NCBI GenBank assembly: GCA_951640165.1
Contig: OX621236.1
Location: 27,954,948 to 28,018,947, forward strand
DNA length: 64,000 nt
Source: Pseudoips prasinana
Lineage: Eukaryota; Arthropoda; Insecta; Lepidoptera; Nolidae
Direction: 5' to 3'
In this document: in pieces, positions 51,211 to 61,849 of the stretch
How positions within the stretch are numbered: position 1 is the stretch's first letter
How the letters are laid out: the number at the start of each line of letters is the position of its first letter
Position numbers and translations under genes: made by a program
The notes under the pieces: generated by a model
Seen by the model: the letters and a program-made list of their open reading frames with translations, nothing else
The model's database searches: none
Told to the model about the DNA's origin: nothing

Positions 51211-51985
51211 ACTCTTTATTGCACACCAAAGACATAAACTTAGAGTAAAAAAATACATTAAAATGGAAATAGTATTAGTTGCGGCCTTATCATTAAAAGT
51301 GATTTCTTTCAGGCAACCGATGAATGTACCAGAACTGTTAGTGAATAGAAAGACGGGGGTAGTGGGTGGTAGAACAAAACATGGCTGAATATACCGAATG
51401 TAGGTACATTCATAGTATTAGTTGCGGCCTTATCATTAAAAGTGATCTCTTTCAGGCAACCGATGAATGATCCAGAACTGTTAGTGAATAGAAAGACGGG
51501 GGTAGTGGGTGGTAGAACAAAACATGGCTGAATATACCGAATGTAGGTACATTCATAGTATTAGTTGCGGCCTTATCATTAAAAGTGATCTCTTTCAGGC
51601 AACCGATGAATGATCCAGAACTGTTAGTGAATAGAAAGACGGGGGTAGTGGGTGGTAGAACAAAACATGGCTGAATATACCGAATGTAGGTACATTCATA
51701 GTATTAGTTGCGGCCTTATCATTAAAAGTGATCTCTTTCAGGCAACCGATGAATGATCCAGAACTGTTAGTGAATAGAAAGACGGGGGTAGTGGGTGGTA
51801 GAACAAAACATGGCTGAATATACCGAATGTAGGTACATTCATAGTATTAGTTGCGGCCTTATCATTAAAAGTGATCTCTTTCAGGCAACCGATGAATGAT
51901 CCAGAACTGTTAGTGAATAGAAAGACGTGGGTAGTGAGTCGTAGAACAAAACATAGCTGAATATACCGAATGTAGGTACATTCAG
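51211..51985 (-). repeat. LINE 3' UTR expanded into a 143-bp minisatellite
   Basis: CTCTTTATTGCACACCAAAG is the same start as the CR1/L2-type UTRs at 9664 and 14543. From 51271, AGTATTAGTTGCGGCCTTAT recurs at 51414, 51557, 51700 and 51843, exactly 143 bp apart. The unit holds the UTR hairpin region (CATTAAAAGTGATCTCTTTC, CAGGCAACC) plus GACGGGGGTAGTGGGTGG. Units two to four are nearly identical. The last has a few changes (GACGTGGGTAGTGAGTCG). Confidence 0.9.
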
Positions 51986-54134
51986 TGGCAGCAAATTCAA
52001 TTGATCCTCCAAGTCCAACTTAAGCTATGGCATCCAGCCTTATCGGAGAGTTGCCGCTGCGCCAATATGTGGACAAATGCACTCTCTATTCTCTTCCACT
52101 GTTTTTAGTTCTTAGGCTAGCCAAAGGCAATACGAATAAACGAACCTTAAATATCGTTAGTGTAATTTGTACAGTCTGACGCTATGTAAGTATAGGTACT
52201 ACTACACTACAGTTTTGCTCTGTATTTTTACAACATTGAAATATTTCATCTTTAGTGGCATAAAATTTCTATTCTGTCGCGACGTGTGTCGGATGTCTTA
52301 AAGATAAACCGAACTCCTAGAATACTGCTACCATAAGTTATGTTCAAAGTAGTAGATCCTACGACGGCAATCTCTTATTAACATCCGAAACAGTCCTGTT
52401 TCCAACGTTTTATGTGTATGATATTGAAACGTCTATATATTTTGGAAGGGGTTTTCAGACATGTTGCTTATAACCACGACACATGCCGTGCATCCGAAAT
52501 ATGGATAGTACAAGATCTGTCCACTATATTTTTACGCTCATCAATTTAATTTTCAGTTTAAGTTTTAGAAGAATATCATGAGGATATGTGGCAGATCGCA
52601 ATCAACAATAAAAAGTAAGATCAAAAACCAGGATACGGAAAAATCTATAAAACTATTTAGTATTTACTGTCTTACAAATAAACAACGTACATATTCACGT
52701 TATTTCAATGTATTTAAAACATAATCATTGTTATGTTCAGACGATTTCCGCGTCCCATAATCGTAAGCCCCAAGGCTACCACAACCAAACCACAATTTCT
52801 TAAAGTAGTAAGCGATCATAAGCTTTAGCGTAAAGTGTCATATGCCCACGGGGCATTGCTTTTCGGTGAATATAAAGATTTGCAGAGCCGTTTTACATTA
52901 TTTTCTATAAGTTTTATCGTTTTACTTGTAAATAATAATGTTATAAATAATAATGTATTTCTAGCCGAATATCGGCAACGGCGCCACGGCGCCGCGGCGG
53001 CCAGTCGCAAAGGAGATTAACTATCTGCACGGGACATATTATAATGCACAAGTGTGTACGCAACGAAGAGTTCAGGTGCAAGAGCGACGGCTTTACATGT
53101 TCTCTGGGGCACGAGGGTATAATACTGCCAACTCCCAGATTTTTTTCTTTTTAAATAAAGGTTAATGGCAGAATTCATACCGCATTCTTCTTTTGTTGTT
53201 CAGCTATATAATTTGTACCACTTATTAAGACAACTATGGCATTGATTTTCATGTACGTATAATATTTTTTAGAACTTGGGATTAATTAATAAAATCTATA
53301 AGAATATTTCAATTATTTTCAATAAATAAACGTAATAAAATCGTAAACTAAACGTAGTTCCGTTTTCAGAAATTGTCATGTGTAAAATAATACAAATGTC
53401 GAAATTATAATTAATTATTTATAAATGGGAACAACCTTACATATAAATCATATAATTATAGACGTATATAATATACCTATGAAAGCACAGTAGTTACATT
53501 AAATCGTAATAATTAATGATTAAAAATAGGAACGATTTCGTCAACAATTTTATTTTTTTTAATGTCAAATATTTATTGACAGGTAAAGACAATCTGTCAG
53601 GTATTTATTGCTGTTGTTTTGATACATCTCATCAAGTTAGCAAATTATCTTGAAATTTTTACGTTGAATTAAGCATTAGTTCCTCCTCACTATGACTGTT
53701 GATAGTAGATTCACGAAAGGACGCTTTATTAACAGAGCTGTATGTACGTGATTTGATTAAAATGACGAGTTTGCAATGTGTTTATTACAAGATTCGCTTG
53801 ACCCGACTAAGAAGACATGCTTTATCCGATGAGAGTGAAACTCTCAATAAACCCAATGTTGCTTCGTGCTAAAATATAATAGTTGTAGAAACAAACATGA
53901 ATGGGTCGGGATGCAATCAGAAGTTGTTGCTTTGTAGGTTTAAAAACTGTGGGATGTTGTTCACATGTGATAATTATTGTTTGGTACGTATCACATGAGG
54001 GTCTTACCCGACCTGCTAATAAGGATAAATTAATAATAATATCAATAAAATAAATGTAGTTACAAAAAACAAAGAACCTATTGTTTTATTTACCCCCGCT
54101 CAAAACGACATTTTAAACGACGTTTTACTAGTGG
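51986..54134. other. No assigned gene
   Basis: A 2.1-kb stretch without recognised repeats. The GC-rich spot CGGCGCCACGGCGCCGCGGC at 52979-52998 contains GGCGCC palindromes and contrasts with its surroundings. Confidence 0.35.
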
Positions 54135-54262
54135 TACGAAAGTCCATTACAAACCTGCCGGTCACCTTTCTAAAATCACTTTTTGCCCGACCCAGGATTT
54201 GAACATAGGACTTCTTTATTTGCGTTTGAACACGCTATCGTTAGACCTAAAAATAGACGGAT
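54135..54262 (-). repeat. SINE family D, head
   Basis: The minus strand reads TAGGTCTAACGATAGCGTGT, a box A region, and CCTATGTTCAAATCCTGGGT, a box B region. These correspond to TGGTCTAGCGGTAGCGTGTT and CCTGGGTTCAAATACCGGGT of the full copy at 58060. Confidence 0.65.
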
Positions 54263-54789
54263 GGATTGGGTTATATTGCTTACATTTATTTTTATCTTAG
54301 AAGCCTTTCACTGCTCTGATTCAAAAATATATATTTTTATAGTAATGAACTAGTAAAGATGAATGAAAGAAAAATGCATGAGCATAGAATTGTGTCGTCA
54401 TATCTCGTATTACGAAGTAGGCAAGTATTGTTATTCGACCACCGCAAACGGAATGATATGTTTGATGTATTTCCACTTTCATCGCGAGTGCGTTTCGTTT
54501 GAAATGGAGCGGCAAGTCGGACTGGTTCTTTTTGTTCCACTTTACGCAAGTACGATGCAATACATTATTGTTTATTCTCCGCGGTAATGATTAACGCGGT
54601 TATGATACAAATGCCTAGTTTTTATGCGCGCGCGCATAATTAAAATTAATCAGGTTCTGAAATAACTAAACTGTAGTTGGTAAACAATTACTTAAGTTAT
54701 TCTATTCCCGTCATAAACAAGGATGATGTTATTCCTGTATTACTTCCAACAGACAGAAGATTTAAAACTAGTCGTATGTAGCTAAATTG

Positions 54790-54993
54790 TGGCACGGGTG
54801 GCGCAACGGTTAAGACAGCCGCGTTGCACCTTCGTGTCCCGGATTCGATTCCCGCGCAGGATAACTGTTTGTGTTACCTATAAATCGTTGTCTTTAGTCT
54901 GGGAGTACTTTGTGTCTGTCAATGATATGCTTGTAAAGTACCCAGAGACACAGGGATTAATTACTCTAGTGCGGGCGATGTCTTTAAAAACTT
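54790..54993 (+). repeat. tRNA-derived SINE, family B
   Basis: GGCACGGGTGGCGCAACGGT, box B CCCGGATTCGATTCCCGCGC, AACTGTTTGTGTTACC, TTTAGTCTGGGAGT, AAAGTACCCAGAGACACAGG and CTAGTGCGGGCGATGTC. Confidence 0.85.
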
Positions 54994-55930
54994 GGCAAAT
55001 AAAATATCGTTCAATATCAAGAGTGGCATAACAGAAATGAATAATGGAATGGTATTATTAAAACCAATTCACATATAAGGTAGAAATCACGTAACATATA
55101 TACAGTGAAATTGTCAGCCTCCTTCCTTTGAAGTCCGTTGAAAACGATATTTGAAAGTTATGAGCATTATTTTGCTACTTCTGACATCACTTTGCTACTT
55201 TAAACATTATTTCGCTACTGTTGACATTCCTGTCACTGATTTCTTTAATTAATTGTTATTTTAATGCAATGCAATACGTGGTTACAATATATCAACTAAT
55301 TGTTAAAATGATTTATATACTAATATTTAGAAAATATTTATATATTATAAATACTAATTATTTTCTACTGCCGATATGCTCTTTAAAGTGATGTAAAAAT
55401 ACTGTATAAAGCACTATACCTTACCTTATTCTGTGAATAAACATTATTATTCGTTTCATACCGTTCATGGTTCCACAAAGCTGTTTTATAATATAGAGGG
55501 GGACATAGGAGTTAATTCCCCTTAGGTAATCATTACCTATATCTAATATAATAATTATATCTAGAGTAAGTTCATCCGATAAGCGATTCCCCACTTAGAC
55601 GATTTGGAGGATATCTGAACCGAAACATTAGTACCCAATTTTCCTGAAATAGTATGCTAATGTAATTCAGAATCACGAGCTTATCACCCATAAAGCTGAT
55701 TACTCCAATTTACCTAAACCTTGTTTTTATCCTAGTAGGCTACTGGGGACCATATTAAATTACAGATTATATTATTACATTACGAATATAGCGGGTGTAG
55801 CCAATATCTAAGTCTATATAATTGTAATATTTTACAATTTTTGTTAGATTATTGATCTAAACGTATATGTATACTAATTATAATCTGTATAAATATTTAG
55901 ACTGATAATATAACAATTATTGAATTTATT
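54994..55930. other. No assigned feature
   Basis: A+T-rich. GACATCACTTTGCTACTT and variants recur three times at 55160-55220 as a small direct repeat (TTTTGCTACTTCTGACATCA, TTTGCTACTTTAAACATTAT, TTCGCTACTGTTGACATTCC). Confidence 0.4.
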
Positions 55931-55932
55931 TA

Positions 55933-56105
55933 TGACTAGCTGTGCCCCGCGTTGTTACCCGCGTTAAATGTTATAAATTTTCTTTGCTATAAACCTCACG
56001 GAGCCCGAGACCTTTCCAACGAATGCAAAACCGTGGAAATCAGTTCGTGCGTTCTGGAGTTATAGCGTCAGGAAGGAAAACCCGACTTATTTTTATATAG
56101 TAGAT
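55933..56105 (-). repeat. CTAGCTGTGCCCC repeat copy
   Basis: It starts GACTAGCTGTGCCCCGCGTT with TACCCGCGTTAAATG, sharing the GC-rich end with the Helitron-like copies. The interior differs (CCGAGACCTTTCCAACGAAT, TCGTGCGTTCTGGAGTTATA) and the end is near TATATAGTAGATTT. Confidence 0.5.
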
Positions 56106-57555
56106 TTCACTCCCGAAATATTACTTATGAGAAAATACTAACTAAACTACAAAATAAAAGTTAGGTACCTTTCGACAGTAAAGGTTAGAACTATCTGCAG
56201 AAGATTCACTTCGTTAAGGCACTTGAACTAATAGCGACTCATGTAACGACGTAATATACTTAGTTCGAGATATCGCGAATGGTAATGCGCGCGCGGAGTA
56301 CCTAATATATAACAAATCATTACGGATGAGAGTTTCTTTTGCTCTGACAATCGCACGCAAATGCTCACCGATATGCTTTATAACTTCATATTGTAAATTT
56401 CGAGTGAGTCAGCCATTTTTATAATATTTTATTCTGAAGATTCCTAAGAAATTCAGAAAAAAGAAAACTGAGTGTTTCCGTTCATACGTCAGAAACATAC
56501 TTCTCCTAATTCAAGTAATTTGTATTTTACCTTTAAATGTTGTTGTCTGGATACCTACATATTAAGTATTATTGACTTTTGCACCTACTGGAATCATTAT
56601 TTGAATTCATAACGCAGTTCTTTTTTATAAAATCATTTATTTATACTTTTATTTATAAAAAGGCCTCTAGTGCCGCTAGCTCTGCGGGTTCCCGCACCTA
56701 ACTGGCTCGTAATAACTAATAATATGGAATACACGTTACACCAGAGGCGTAAAGTGCCTACCTACTACACCATTAGTTATGTATAATCCCTAAACTATAA
56801 AATTAAGTATTAACACTATAATTTAAATCTAATTAGTGTGCCAAATTCAGACACCTTACATACCGTACCTAAAACTGACTAAATTAAAAGAATGTAAAAT
56901 CAGAAATATATATATATATATATATATATTTATTATAATTATGTATTAGTTATCTTTATTTCACAATTATTATTTTGGATTATGTAATCGATATAAATAG
57001 GAACTAAATTCTTATAATGAAAATGATTTCTTTCTAATTAGCGAACACAAACCTTGGGGTATATGTATAATACGTGGGCATGACTTTAATTTTATTAACC
57101 TTTAACTAGCGACCTATACGTCACACCGACGTCGTAACTTTTGATTTTTTAACGAAATGGGCAGTTTTTAGACAGGACTACTCAATATTCAATTAGCAGA
57201 GCAAGTGATATCAGTCTTTACGTGAAGAAGTAAACACCCTGTATAATATTTTCAATCACATTACGTTTCTTGTTCGGGCTTCGTGTTCAGGCATGGAGGA
57301 ATAAAGATGGATCACGGCTGAAGAACATTGATTAATTGTCACGCAAGGAGGTACCTCCCTAAAAATATTGTGAAAAAGTGGCCGCGATTCTCACGAATAT
57401 CAACAAATTTAAGAATTTCTTTTGAAAACTCCCAATTCTATCGTATTAACCCAATCTCACCCGTATAAGCGAATTAGTACTCGACAAGTCAAAATAGACT
57501 GAACAGACAAGTATCAAAACACTTTAAAGACCAGGGTGAAATGGAACACAATTAT
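56106..57555. other. No assigned gene; includes a (TA)n microsatellite
   Basis: The (TA)n run is at about 56909-56930. The remainder shows nothing I can name on either strand. Confidence 0.4.
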
Positions 57556-57556
57556 T

Positions 57557-57785
57557 GATTAATTATTTACTTATCGTATAGGCAGTGTCAGAGTTGTTCA
57601 ACCCGCCCAGTAGGCCTCTGACATGGCTTAACCAATGTTGCCTAATGGCTGGACCGACAGCTCAACGTGCCCTCCGAAGCACAGAGACGCTCAGAAATTA
57701 AACCTCTTTGGCGGTCACCCATCTATGGACGGACCGCGAGCCTAGTTGCTTAACCTCGCCTATCACTTACGGACCGGTGAGAACA
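57557..57785 (-). repeat. 5S rRNA-derived SINE, reference copy
   Basis: On the minus strand GTTCTCACCGGTCCGTAAGT and GATAGGCGAGGTTAAGCAAC lead into TAGGCTCGCGGTCCGTCC and ATAGATGGGTGACCGCC. This aligns along more than 70 bases with the middle of insect 5S rRNA, including GTTCTC, GTTAAGCAAC, GCGGT and GATGGGTGACCGCC. The unrelated body is GCGTCTCTGTGCTTCGGAGG, CACGTTGAGCTGTCGGTCC, GTTGAACAACTCTGACACTG and CCTATACGATAAGTAA. Confidence 0.8.
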
Positions 57786-58055
57786 TCAATAGCTATGATT
57801 ATTGAGCGAGAGCAAAATACATAGTTACTTCAAATAAACATATTTTATTTTATTTTTTACTCATCAAATTACACTACGTATAAAATAGCAAAAGGTGACA
57901 TTGCGATTGTATTTTATGGAGCCAAAGTAGTTGGAACATTATTTTGGGATTCTTTTTTATTAGATAATCCAATTGGACCTAGGTATATGTATTCTTTTAC
58001 AACTTGAACTTACAATTGCGGTGAAAGCCAATTTGGCTGTTGCCATCACCTGTAA
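57786..58055. other. No assigned feature
   Basis: A+T-rich spacer between two SINEs. Confidence 0.3.
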
Positions 58056-58059
58056 TGAA

Positions 58060-58443
58060 ACTGCGTCGTTGGTCTAGCGGTAGCGTGTTCACCCGCAGAG
58101 AACGAGGTCCTGGGTTCAAATACCGGGTCAGGCCAAAAAGTGATTTTGGGACTTTTCTGTCAAAAGAAAAATTTCTCAGCATCAGCCCGAAGTCTGGGAG
58201 TTGGCGGTATTATACCCCCGTGCCTCAGAGAGCACGTAAAGCCGTCGGTCCTGTACCTGACCTCTTTCCGGTCGTATCACCTAGGCGTCCCATCGGATCA
58301 TGAGAGTGATGGAATAGAAAGTGCTCCTGTGTTTGCGCACACACTTGAGCACTATAAGATGTCCCGCGCAAATGGCTAATCTCTGTTGAGACTGGCCGCC
58401 GTGGCCGAAATTCGGCTAGGAGGACATTATTATTATTATTATT
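58060..58443 (+). repeat. tRNA-derived SINE, family D, full length
   Basis: The head is TTGGTCTAGCGGTAGCGTGT (box A) and CCTGGGTTCAAATACCGGGT (box B). The long body has CCGAAGTCTGGGAGTTGGCG, GAGAGCACGTAAAGCCGTCG, CTTTCCGGTCGTATC, CCATCGGATCATGAGAGTGA, GAGACTGGCCGCCGTGGCC and AATTCGGCTAGGAGGACATT, ending in (ATT)n. At over 380 bp it is the longest SINE here, and it explains the fragments at 13640, 20095 and 54135. Confidence 0.85.
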
Positions 58444-58789
58444 CTTATGAAAATAACGTAATTCTTAGTTCTAAAACATTAAACAAAAAATCAGGTGTCA
58501 GCATCAGGCAAAATCGGTAGTTATTTTAAATTGTGAAGTCCAGCAAAGTGAAGCCGTGATACACAAACGTTGTGCGGGCGCCAGCCGCCTTGTATACAAA
58601 AACTAATGTTAAGCGGTTACCGTAGTCTATGATGCTTGGAAAACACATGGCATCACTCACGCGTGCTCAATTTCCTCTTACCCGATGTGTTTTAGAAACC
58701 ATAATGCTATTACCTAGAGTGTATTTTGTAAAGTGGACGTACTTTATCAGTCGACCTTTTATAGGTCCCCGCCGTTTGGGGAGACAACA
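58444..58789. other. No assigned feature
   Basis: It has short open frames without domains and a GGTCCCCGCCGTTTGGGGAG patch leading into the next repeat. Confidence 0.3.
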
Positions 58790-58930
58790 AGGTATGTGGG
58801 AGTCCACATGGTTACCCACTTAAACCACAACGGCAGCCTAGCCTCTAGATGCTTATAGTGATGGCTCGGGGAACTCGAAATTATTGCCCTCCGGAGCCAC
58901 CTTCGTAGCACCTATGCGTAGACTAGATAC
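58790..58930 (+). repeat. GC-rich repeat 'K', fragment
   Basis: ACCACAACGGCAGCCTAGCC and GCTCGGGGAACTCG parallel CGACCACGGTAGCCAGCCTC and CGGGGACTCTGGGTACTCG at 61900-61950. Element identity is unknown. Confidence 0.45.
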
Positions 58931-58941
58931 TTATATATATA

Positions 58942-60229
58942 ATAGGTCTTTACCTATGAAATTGCCGTTTTGTATGAAAAAATTTAAACGAATTTTTTTC
59001 ATGAATTTTTTTATTTGTATTAATCGAAGTAATCACCCATGCAATCAATGCATCTTTGCCATCGCAGTGGCAGTTTATTGATGCCCTTCTTAAAGAAATC
59101 AGCTGGACGGGAGGCAACAAATTCTTCAAAGGCATTTTGTACTGCCTCTCGGGTATTGAATTTTTTTCCCGCCAAGAAGTTATCCAAATTCTGGAAAAAG
59201 TAGTAGTCTGTAGGCGCAAGGTCTGGTGAGTAGGGCGGATGACGGAGAGCTTCCAACCCCAGTTCTTGCAACTTGGAGACCGTCTGCTGTGCAGTATGAG
59301 GTCGCGCGTTGTCGTGCAGGAGCAGCGGAGACGAGCGATTGACCAATGCTGGTTGGAGATGCGCCAGCTTCTCCATCATTGTGCTCAGTTCTTCACAGTA
59401 CACATCTGCAGTAATGCTCACCCCGTTTGGTAAGAAGCTGTGATGAATCACACCGGCGCTAGACCACCAAACAGTGACCATCACTTTTCTAGGGGTAAGT
59501 TTTCGTTTAGGGCATTGTTTAGGTGCTGAACCAGGATCCAACCAACTTGCTGAGCGCTTGCGGTTATCAAACAGAATCCATTTTTCATCGCAGGTAACAA
59601 TGCGGTTCAAAATTCCTTCATTTGTGTGTCTGTTGAGCAGTGCAAGGCACGTCTCGACGCGTACTTCGCGCTGGCGATCATTGAGTTCGTGGGGCACCCA
59701 TTTGTCAAGCTTTTTTACCTTGCCAATTTGACGCAAATGGACCAATATTGTTTTGACGCTAACGTCGAAAGCTGCTGCTAATTCAGCCGTAGATTGTGTA
59801 TCATCAGCTTCCACAACCGCCTTTAATTCGTCATTGTCGACCAAAGTCTTCGGACGACCGCGAGGTTCATTTTTCAGGTCGAAATTTCCAGAACGGAAGC
59901 GAGCAAACCAATAACAGGTGGTGCGTTGGTTTGTAGTGTTAGCTCCGTAAACGTCGTTGATGTTGCGTGCCGCTTGTGCCGCGTTGCTGCCACGACGGTA
60001 CTCATATTCCATAATTACTCGAATTTTTAACGTATCCATGATGACGAAAAAGATTGAAATGCGATGAAAATGTAACACTAATCAATAAAGAAATGACTAC
60101 TTTTGGAAAAAAGAATCCATGTTTTTAAAATAAAATTAATTTGAAATTAGAATTCTTAGCCAAACAAAAATTATTTTGATTTGAAATGGCCAGTACTGCA
60201 GAACGGCAATTTCATAGGTAAAGACCTAA
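58942..60229 (-). mobile_element. Intact-looking mariner (DD34D) with TIRs
   Basis: The left end ATAGGTCTTTACCTATGAAA and the inward-read right end TTAGGTCTTTACCTATGAAA match at all but one of the first 20 bases, then both continue TTGCCGTT. TA flanks both ends (58940-58941 and 60230-60231). The 1288-bp size is normal for mariner. The only coding content is the transposase. Confidence 0.9.
59020..60039 (-). CDS. Mariner transposase, full length
   Basis: It cuts the element out at the TIRs and pastes it at TA. ATG 60037-60039 gives 339 residues starting MDTLKIRVIMEYEYRRG. The open frame extends 13 codons upstream without an ATG, so this start is preferred. The N-terminal paired helix-turn-helix region contains TTCYWFARFRSGNF, then NEPRGRPKTLVDNDEL and VKTILVHLRQIGKVKKLDKW. 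WVPHEL is the conserved mariner linker motif. The catalytic residues lie in IVTCDEKWILFDN, LLHDNARPHTAQ and YSPDLAPTDYYFF, with 34 residues between the last two Asp residues (DD34D). No stop or frameshift is seen, so activity is possible but unproven. Its wording is closest in style to the cecropia-type mariners. Confidence 0.9.
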   Translation of the reverse strand: MDTLKIRVIMEYEYRRGSNAAQAARNINDVYGANTTNQRTTCYWFARFRSGNFDLKNEPRGRPKTLVDNDELKAVVEADDTQSTAELAAAFDVSVKTILVHLRQIGKVKKLDKWVPHELNDRQREVRVETCLALLNRHTNEGILNRIVTCDEKWILFDNRKRSASWLDPGSAPKQCPKRKLTPRKVMVTVWWSSAGVIHHSFLPNGVSITADVYCEELSTMMEKLAHLQPALVNRSSPLLLHDNARPHTAQQTVSKLQELGLEALRHPPYSPDLAPTDYYFFQNLDNFLAGKKFNTREAVQNAFEEFVASRPADFFKKGINKLPLRWQRCIDCMGDYFD

Positions 60230-60249
60230 TATATATTATATATATTTTA

Positions 60250-60505
60250 GTTTTTTTTTTTTTTTTTCACGGCAGGTAGGTTTAGTCGGTGCGAGTCCGA
60301 CACACCTGTAAACACTTTTTGCGGGTGGCATGCGTAGGCATTCCCCCTGTCCTAACAAAAACAAAGAGGTAGAGCAATAGCTACCTCATTGAAATGTTGC
60401 TGACGTTTACCGCTACCTAGCGTTAACATGGAGGGTCCCTAACACCTAAGGACGCAGTAGCATTCGAGCCCCCAAATTGGTCGATTTCAGGTCTATGAAA
60501 TTATA
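60250..60505 (-). repeat. Repeat with TGCGGGTGG motif and poly(A) tail
   Basis: A plus-strand T-run at 60250-60267 is followed by GGCAGGTAGGTTTAGTCGGT, GCGAGTCCGAC and ACTTTTTGCGGGTGGC. The minus strand therefore ends in poly(A), as a retrotransposed sequence would. It matches 15005 and 41030. Further in, CCTAGCGTTAACATGGAGGG and CATTCGAGCCCCCAAATTGG are unique in this window. Confidence 0.55.
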
Positions 60506-60507
60506 TA

Positions 60508-60780
60508 TGAACGTGACCATAGTCTAGTTGGTAGTGCTCCTGCCTACGAAGCTGGTGGTCCTGGGTTCGAATCCCGGTAAGTGCAAATATTTGTGTGATG
60601 AGCACGAATATTTGTTTCTGAGTCATGGATGTTTTCTATGTATATAAGTATTTATCTATCTATATAAGTATGTATATCGTCGCCTGGTACCCATAGTACA
60701 AGCTTTGCTTAGTTTGGGGCTGGGATGATCTGTGTAACAGTGTCCCGAGATATTATTATATTATTATTATTAATAATAAT
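60508..60780 (+). repeat. tRNA-derived SINE, family C
   Basis: The head has box A TAGTCTAGTTGGTAGTGCTC and box B CCTGGGTTCGAATCCCGG. The centre (ATATTTGTGTGATGAGCACG) and the tail (CCATAGTACAAGCTTTGCTT, AGTTTGGGGCTGGGATG, (ATT)n) resemble family A, although the heads differ. This is the only family C copy in the window. Confidence 0.8.
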
Positions 60781-61225
60781 ACGGTAATAAATAATAAATA
60801 TATGCACTTTCTAAAAACATGTTCTTCGATGATTCGAAACAAGTTTTGGGACAAACAGTTTTACCAACTGGAAATCTTCTTTAGGCGCGTAAAAAGCATT
60901 ACGTAGAAAGTTGCATTTAAATATCTTGCAATATTAAAAATATTTATATATTAGATTTATTTCAGGTAGTGAACCCAATTAAAAAAAATACAAAAATTTA
61001 TAAATAAATGACATAATAATACGAAGACTAATATAGATAATTTCTTAGGTTGCAGGAATATCAATTGCCATATACGAAGAAGAGGTTTAGGTCGTATATG
61101 GCACTTAATATTCCATTGTCATTATCTCACAAAATGACTGATAAACATTCTTGGTGATTTATTTTCAAATTAAAATACACTTTCATTTGATATTCATGGA
61201 CTGTACCAAATTACTAATACATAGG
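60781..61225. other. No assigned feature
   Basis: A+T-rich. The inverted pair CATATACGAAGAAGAGG / GTCGTATATG around 61071-61100 is a short hairpin only. Confidence 0.3.
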
Positions 61226-61227
61226 TA

Positions 61228-61436
61228 CCAGGGGCTCTACCGTCTAAGTCAAAGGTTAAAAATGACTTAATCAATCGTTAAATCAGCTTCCTTGAGCATG
61301 TGACGTCATAAATGGTCCGGAACCGATTGTCAACGCTGAAACCGATTTAACGAGTAATTCAGTCTTTTTTGACCTTTATTTATTTGAATGCCATTTAAGA
61401 AATCGATGTTCGGCGACTTAGCCGGTAGAGGCCCAG
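61228..61436. mobile_element. MITE-3, second copy
   Basis: GGGGCTCTACCGTCTAAGTC and GACTTAGCCGGTAGAGGCCC are the ends. The inner arms AATCAATCGTTAAATCAGCT and GAAACCGATTTAACGAGTAA correspond to 23189-23435. It is about 38 bp shorter because part of the left arm is deleted. Confidence 0.8.
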
Positions 61437-61439
61437 TAT

Positions 61440-61500
61440 ATAGGTATATACTAAGTAAAATAGGCCTCTGTCCAGCTATGGACGTCTTTAGGCTGATATG
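61440..61500 (+). repeat. RTE-type LINE 3' tail
   Basis: AAAATAGGCCTCTGTCCAGC, TATGGACGTCTTTAGGCTGA and TATGATAGATG match the tail of the 30785 element. Confidence 0.65.
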
Positions 61501-61849
61501 ATAGATGCAGACAGATGAGTTAAGCGGCTTAAAATAAGTTCCACATATTTGTCGAACTGACATGAAATAATAGTGTTTACATAACAACAAGTTAGCCAAC
61601 GTTAGGTGGATATGGCACAACTATTGCATGTTATACATCAATTAAGTATTTTATTTATATTAAACAATCCTTCATACTATAAAAAAACATTTAGTATAAC
61701 CCATTGTTTTAATACCTTTTCCATGAAGGGAAAGAATAATAAAAATAGTTCTCCTCTGGGATCATTGTTAAACACTTGTAAGCACATCAAAGCGCCCACA
61801 ATACCTTAACATCTATAACTTTTCGTTATTTCCATTAACCCTTTTTTTT
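61501..61849. other. No assigned feature
   Basis: A+T-rich spacer. Confidence 0.3.

Noticed and set aside
52835..53020. Overlapping 61-codon ORFs on both strands over a GC-rich spot
   Set aside because: Equal-length frames on both strands without domains. The GC-rich GGCGCC cluster explains the lack of stops.
58060..58140. Possible tRNA genes at SINE heads (177, 9031, 12350, 46726, 54790, 58060, 60508)
   Set aside because: Box A and box B are present, but there is no closing acceptor stem, and each head continues into a shared SINE body and tail. They are SINE promoters, not tRNA genes.
59239..59731. Plus-strand ORFs within the mariner
   Set aside because: Antisense to the intact transposase.
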